Assembly (NCBI GenBank): GCA_016882415.1
Contig: VGQL01000011.1
Location: 1-35,306 of the forward strand
DNA from: Cyanobacteria bacterium M_DeepCast_200m_mx_001
GTDB lineage: Bacteria; Cyanobacteriota; Cyanobacteriia; PCC-6307; Cyanobiaceae
DNA: 35,306 nt
Reading direction: 5' to 3'
The stretch's first letter is position 1. Each line of letters opens with the position of its first letter. The translations under genes were made by a program, and so were the position numbers. The notes beneath the pieces are model-generated. The model was given only the letters and a program-made list of their open reading frames with translations. It made no database searches and was not told the origin of the DNA. This document shows positions 31,836-35,306 of the stretch, one piece after another.

Positions 31836-32771
31836 TCAGGCTGAACAGTTCGGCGCCGCCAGCGCCGCCAAGGGCTGCTCCTGAAATGGCCACACCCTTG
31901 GCAGCTCCGGCGCCGCCTGGCCCCGCTCCGCCCGGATCAGGGCCCAGAGCCGGCTGAACCAGAAGCGGGCCGCCTGGCTGGAGCCGCCGCGGTAGCGGGC
32001 CACAAGCCCCTGCTCCAGGGCCCCGCAGGCCATGGCGCCCTCGAGGCCGCGGCGGGCATCCCGGGCCGCCGCCAGCAGCGCCGCCAACGCTTCGGCCGCC
32101 AGTGGTTGCGGCGCCGCCCACACCAAAGAGCCAAACACCGGCTCCCCCGCCAGGCCGTGCTCCCCCTCCAGGGCGGCACCCCCCAGCTCCAGCCGATCCA
32201 CCAGTTCAAATCGGGGCCCGCTGGGCCCCTGGCGGCGAATCTCCAGGCTGGAGCGCCAGCAGCCCTGCTCCAGCCCCTCACCGGCGGCGGTACGCCCCAG
32301 CCGCACCACCTCCGCCGCCAGAAAACTGGCGTCCGTCGCCAGCTCCACCGTGGCCTGCTGGTCATACAGCGCACCGGCGTAGAGCACCAGCTCCTGGGGC
32401 AGCCACTCCAGGTCGCTGCCGGAGTCCAGGGCAAACACCAGCTGCTGCTGTGCCCAGCGGCCGGCCGGATGGCTGCGGGAGCGTCCGATGCTGCCGTACA
32501 CCTTCTGGGCCGCCACGCTGGTGAGCAGGGCGCGGCTGCCGGCCCCGAGGCTCGCCTCAATGCGCAGCTGATCGCCACCCACCAGCCCACCGGCGGTGTG
32601 CAGCAGCGGCAGTTCGCAGTGGCCGCTGGCCTGGGCAAAGGCCCGCTGCAGCTTCAAGGGGGAGCGGGCACCCCCCTGGTGGCGGGTCTGGCCCCGGTGC
32701 TGTTCAAAGCGCAGGCTGGCGCTGCCCCGCCAGGGGGCTGGGGCCGGGGCTGACTCTGTGGCGGCGTGCAT
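31836..32771 (-). CDS. ureD: Urease accessory protein UreD
   Basis: UreD binds apo-urease and, with UreF and UreG, forms the complex that delivers nickel. The 311-residue protein has TRHQGGARSPLKLQRAF, LLHTAGGLVGGDQLRIEASLGAGSRALLTSVAAQKVYGS and WLPQELVLYAGA, typical of the family. Three ATGs are in frame, at 32870, 32792 and 32771. The last was chosen because GGAG lies nine bases before it and the WRGSASLRFEQ homology starts soon after. It is divergent from ureE. Confidence 0.93.
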   Translation of the reverse strand: MHAATESAPAPAPWRGSASLRFEQHRGQTRHQGGARSPLKLQRAFAQASGHCELPLLHTAGGLVGGDQLRIEASLGAGSRALLTSVAAQKVYGSIGRSRSHPAGRWAQQQLVFALDSGSDLEWLPQELVLYAGALYDQQATVELATDASFLAAEVVRLGRTAAGEGLEQGCWRSSLEIRRQGPSGPRFELVDRLELGGAALEGEHGLAGEPVFGSLVWAAPQPLAAEALAALLAAARDARRGLEGAMACGALEQGLVARYRGGSSQAARFWFSRLWALIRAERGQAAPELPRVWPFQEQPLAALAAPNCSA

Positions 32772-32805
32772 CAGCCCATGCTCCGCGGCCATGGCCCGTT
32801 GTTTG

Positions 32806-32819
32806 GTAGTTCTGGTGAC
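32806..32819. promoter_or_regulatory. NtcA-like GTA-N8-GAC site in the ureD-ureE region
   Basis: GTA (32806-32808) and GAC (32817-32819) are eight bases apart, matching the relaxed NtcA pattern GT-N10-AC with one deviation from GTA-N8-TAC. It lies 34 bases before the ureD ATG and 49 bases before the ureE ATG. Cyanobacterial urease genes are often under NtcA control, so a site is expected here. No -10 hexamer at the right distance is evident, and the pattern is common by chance. Confidence 0.3.
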
Positions 32820-32868
32820 ACAACTCTGCGCCGCCGCTGGCGAGGCTGCGCCCTGTGATCGATCGGCC

Positions 32869-33348
32869 ATGCAGCAGAGCGGCGCGGTGACCCTGGTGGA
32901 GCGGCTGGCCCCCTCCGATCAGCGGCCGCTGCCGCTGCTGCAGTTGCCCCTCGATGCGGATCAGCGCACCAGCCTGCGCGGCCACCGCCGCAGCGCCTGC
33001 GGCCGCGATCTGGTGTTGCAGTTGCCCCGGGGCGCCGCCCTGCAACCCGGAGAACGGCTGCTCAGCGCCGATGGCGCCCTGCAGGTGCAGGTGGTGGCGG
33101 CACCGGAGCCGGTGATGGAGGTGCGCAGCGCCGACCCCTTGGCCCTGCTGCAGGCCGCTTATCACCTGGGCAATCGCCATGTGGCCATGGAACTGCATGC
33201 CGACCGGCTGGTGCTGCTGCACGACAGCGTGCTGGCCGATCTCCTCGAGCGTCGGGGGCTGCAGGTGGTGAGCCGCAGGGCGCCCTTTGCGCCGGAGGCC
33301 GGCGCCTATGCGGGACCTGAGCATCATTCCCACAGCCATGGCCACTGA
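32869..33348 (+). CDS. ureE: Urease accessory nickel chaperone UreE
   Basis: UreE carries nickel to the UreDFG complex. The 159-residue protein has an N-terminal RTSLRGHRRSACGRDLVLQLPRG domain, the central metal site region YHLGNRHVAMELHADRLVLLHD and a His-rich tail EHHSHSHGH that can store nickel. The tail is shorter than in Klebsiella but clear. The ATG at 32869 is the only good start. Its 3' end overlaps ureF by 11 bases. Confidence 0.95.
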   Translation: MQQSGAVTLVERLAPSDQRPLPLLQLPLDADQRTSLRGHRRSACGRDLVLQLPRGAALQPGERLLSADGALQVQVVAAPEPVMEVRSADPLALLQAAYHLGNRHVAMELHADRLVLLHDSVLADLLERRGLQVVSRRAPFAPEAGAYAGPEHHSHSHGH

Positions 33349-34009
33349 GGCGGCCCGGCTGCGGTTGTTCCAGCTGGTGAGTCCGGCCCTGCCGGTGGGA
33401 GCGTTCAGCTACTCGGAGGGGCTGGAGGTGCTGGTGCAGCGGGGTGCTCTGTCGGACGCGGCGGCCGTTGAGGTCTGGCTGCAGGCGGAGCTGCAGCGGG
33501 GTGCCGTGGCGGTGGAGGCGGCGGCGCTGCAGCCCCTGCAACGGGCCCTGGCCACCGCGGATCGGGCCGCGGCCACCGCCTTGGATGGATGGTTGCTGGC
33601 CCAGCGGGAGGCGGCGGAACTGCGGGCCCAGCAGCGCCAGATGGGCCAATCGCTGCTGCAGCTGCTGGCGGATCTGGGCTGGCCGCTGCCACCGGTGCTG
33701 GCGGACGCCGGCCTGGCCTGGCCAGCGGCCTTCGCCTGGGCTGCCCACTGCCTGGAGCTCGATTCCCCCGCCGTGGAGGAGGCCTATGTCTACGGCTGGG
33801 TTGCCAACCAGCTCAGTGCGGCGGTGCGGCTGGTGCCGTTGGGGCCCACCCAGGCCCAGCGGCTGCAGCTGCAGCTGGCCGAGCTGATCGCCGAGCGGGC
33901 CGCCGCCCTGGCCGTCGCGGACCCCCACAGTCTCTGGAGCGGTGGGGTGGGGGCGGGATTGGCTCAGCTCCAGCACGCCGAGCTTTATTCGCGCCTGTTC
34001 CGCAGCTGA
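33338..34009 (+). CDS. ureF: Urease accessory protein UreF
   Basis: UreF is a helical protein that gates GTP hydrolysis by UreG during nickel insertion. The 223-residue protein contains LFQLVSPALPVGAFSYSEGLE near the N terminus, and the C-terminal VRLVPLGPTQAQRLQLQL block is typical. The ATG at 33338 gives the usual short N terminus; an ATG at 33308 is also in frame. After it, where ureG is usual, comes an ABC transporter permease gene 33 bases downstream. Confidence 0.94.
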   Translation: MATEAARLRLFQLVSPALPVGAFSYSEGLEVLVQRGALSDAAAVEVWLQAELQRGAVAVEAAALQPLQRALATADRAAATALDGWLLAQREAAELRAQQRQMGQSLLQLLADLGWPLPPVLADAGLAWPAAFAWAAHCLELDSPAVEEAYVYGWVANQLSAAVRLVPLGPTQAQRLQLQLAELIAERAAALAVADPHSLWSGGVGAGLAQLQHAELYSRLFRS

Positions 34010-34042
34010 GCAGCGCCGCGGGAATCCCCCCACAATGCGCCC

Positions 34043-34927
34043 ATGCTTGCCATCTGGATCGGCGCCATCGACCAGGGCCTGGCCTACGCCGGCCTGGCCC
34101 TGGGGGTGTACCTCACCCTGCGGGTGCTCAACTTCGCCGACATCACCGTGGACGGCTCCTTCGCCCTCGGAGGTGGCAGTGCGGCCCTGTTGCTGAGCCA
34201 GCAGGTGGCGCCCCCGCTGGCCCTGCTGGTGGCGGTGGCGCTCGGAGCCCTGGCGGGCACCGCCACCGGCCTGATCCACACCCGTCTGGGGGTGAATGAC
34301 CTGTTCGCCGGCATCCTCACCACCACCGGCCTCTACTCGATCACCCTGCGGCTGATGGGCCGCTCCAACATCCCGCTCACCGATCTGCACCTGGCCTTGG
34401 ATCAGCTGCCGGATCTGGGGCTGGGCTCCGATGGCCGTTGGCTACTGGCCCTGCTGCTGGTGATGGTCGGCCTGATCGCCCTGCTGGCGCTGCTGCTGGC
34501 CACCGACCTGGGGCTGGCGCTGCGGGCCATCGGCAACAACGCGGTGATGGCCCGCTCCAACGCCATCAGCACACGCCGCGGCCTCACCCTCGGCATCGCC
34601 GCCGGCAATGGTCTGGTGGCCCTGGCCGGTGCCTTGGTGGCCATGTACCAGGGCTTCGCCGACGTGACCATGGGCATCGGCTCCCTGATCCTCGGCCTGG
34701 GGGCGGTGATCGTGGGCGAATCGGTGCTGCGCCCCCGCACGGTGCCCCAGGCCCTGCTGGCGGTGGTGCTGGGCTCGGTGCTGTTCCGGGCCATGATCGC
34801 CCTGGCCCTGCAGCTGGGCATGGAGCCGGTGGACCTCAAGCTGGCCACGGCCCTGCTGCTGCTGGCGGCCCTGGGGCTGGGCCGTCTGCGCATTCCCGGG
34901 GTGTCGGATCCGGGAGGTGGCCGGTGA
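34043..34927 (+). CDS. ABC importer permease, COG4120 type
   Basis: A 294-residue membrane protein with eight to ten segments. VYLTLRVLNFADITVDGSFALGG, RLGVNDLFAGILTTTGLYSITLRLMG and DLGLALRAIGNNAVMARSNAIS mark the uncharacterised ABC permease group COG4120, distantly related to branched-chain amino acid permeases. Partner binding proteins are of the TrpX/ABC_sub_bind type, and some systems carry tryptophan or tyrosine. The stop overlaps the ATPase start (GTGA). The substrate is unknown; coupling to urease genes could be chance, or could mean a nitrogen compound. It is not related to the UrtB/UrtC urea permeases. Confidence 0.85.
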   Translation: MLAIWIGAIDQGLAYAGLALGVYLTLRVLNFADITVDGSFALGGGSAALLLSQQVAPPLALLVAVALGALAGTATGLIHTRLGVNDLFAGILTTTGLYSITLRLMGRSNIPLTDLHLALDQLPDLGLGSDGRWLLALLLVMVGLIALLALLLATDLGLALRAIGNNAVMARSNAISTRRGLTLGIAAGNGLVALAGALVAMYQGFADVTMGIGSLILGLGAVIVGESVLRPRTVPQALLAVVLGSVLFRAMIALALQLGMEPVDLKLATALLLLAALGLGRLRIPGVSDPGGGR

Positions 34928-35306
34928 GCCTGGAGATTCAGGATCTGGCCTGGGGCCATCCGCAGCCCGGTGGCGGTTGGCGGCAGCTGTTCGAGGGCTT
35001 CCAGCTCAGCTGCCCCACGGGTCAGTTTGTGGTGGTGATCGGCAGCAACGGCTCCGGCAAGTCGACGTTGCTCAATCTGGTGGCGGGCACCCTGCGGGCC
35101 AGTGGCGGCTCGGTGCGGCTGGAGGGCCGTGAACTGCTGCGGCTCCCGGAGCACCGCCGCGCCCGGGCCATCGGCCGGGTGATGCAGAACCCCCTGGATG
35201 GCACCGCCCCGGGGCTCACCATCGCCGAAAACCTGCGGCTGGCGGAATGCCGCCGCCGCCCCCTGTTCAGCCCCCGCGCCCTGCTGGGGCTGCACCCCTC
35301 CCGCGC
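34924..35306 (+). CDS. ABC importer ATPase, COG1101 type (cut by window edge)
   Basis: About 127 N-terminal residues of an ABC ATPase from a GTG start that overlaps the permease stop. Walker A is GSNGSGKST (40-48), and the Q-loop region VMQNPLDGTAPGLTIAENLRL is the hallmark of the ATPase that partners COG4120 permeases. The signature and Walker B motifs lie past the right edge. The binding-protein gene is expected downstream. Confidence 0.88.
   Translation, partial: MSLEIQDLAWGHPQPGGGWRQLFEGFQLSCPTGQFVVVIGSNGSGKSTLLNLVAGTLRASGGSVRLEGRELLRLPEHRRARAIGRVMQNPLDGTAPGLTIAENLRLAECRRRPLFSPRALLGLHPSR

Noticed and set aside
32868-32871. Overlapping ATGs of ureD and ureE on opposite strands
   Set aside because: The longer ureD start has no homology support; the ATG at 32771 has a GGAG ribosome-binding site and fits the family, so the overlap is probably not real.
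1-35306. CRISPR arrays, tRNA or rRNA genes, insertion sequences, prophage genes
   Set aside because: Looked for on both strands; no repeat-spacer series, tRNA-like fold, transposase or phage protein was found.

Overview
The window is a GC-rich piece of a picocyanobacterial genome, most like the Synechococcus/Cyanobium (alpha-cyanobacterial) group. This assignment rests on gene content: ferredoxin-dependent NirA, NarB of the ferredoxin type, the cyanobacteria-specific helpers NarM and CnaT, an ABC-type nitrate transporter with the fused NrtC ATPase, and tight bacterial urease clusters. The ABC nitrate transporter, rather than the NrtP permease common in open-ocean strains, hints at a freshwater, brackish or coastal member; that is inference. 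Genes are packed with many 1-4 base overlaps. I see no tRNA, rRNA, CRISPR array, insertion sequence or phage gene, and no gap over 300 bases.

Layout. 1-2317 (minus): 5' part of polyphosphate kinase ppk and an MFS exporter. 2392-8435: molybdenum-cofactor genes moaC-moeA (+), moaD-moaE (-), moaB (+), mobA-moaA (-); two small membrane transporters (an HPP-family protein and a TauE/SafE protein) follow moaB. 8492-11135 (+): cyanase cynS and nitrate reductase narB. 11144-18591 (minus): cnaT, narM, nrtA, nrtB, nrtC, nrtD and a small Crp/Fnr-type regulator. 18757-22575 (+): nirA, a helical-domain/CbiX fusion protein and cobA. 22562-23837: three small genes of unknown function, one with a cupin signature. 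23976-29309 (minus): a four-gene operon of circularly permuted ATP-grasp, alpha-E, transglutaminase and DUF2126 proteins. 29397-34009: urease ureD-A-B-C (minus) and ureE-ureF (plus). 34043-end (+): permease and ATPase of a COG4120/COG1101-type ABC importer, cut by the window edge.

How it fits together. NrtABCD imports nitrate; NarB (Mo-bisMGD, matured with MoaABCDE, MoeA and MobA, supported by NarM) makes nitrite; NirA (siroheme, supplied by CobA and probably the CbiX fusion) makes ammonium. Cyanase and urease add two more routes to ammonium. The HPP protein may add a nitrite or nitrate path. The most unusual points are: a Crp-type regulator at the end of the nrt operon whose recognition helix resembles that of NtcA; a moaA frame with no ordinary start codon; hairpins built around the facing stop codons of three convergent gene pairs; a strong hairpin between nrtA and nrtB; the CbiX fusion protein; the amidoligase-type ATP-grasp operon between the nitrite and urease blocks; and an ABC importer where ureG would be expected after ureF.
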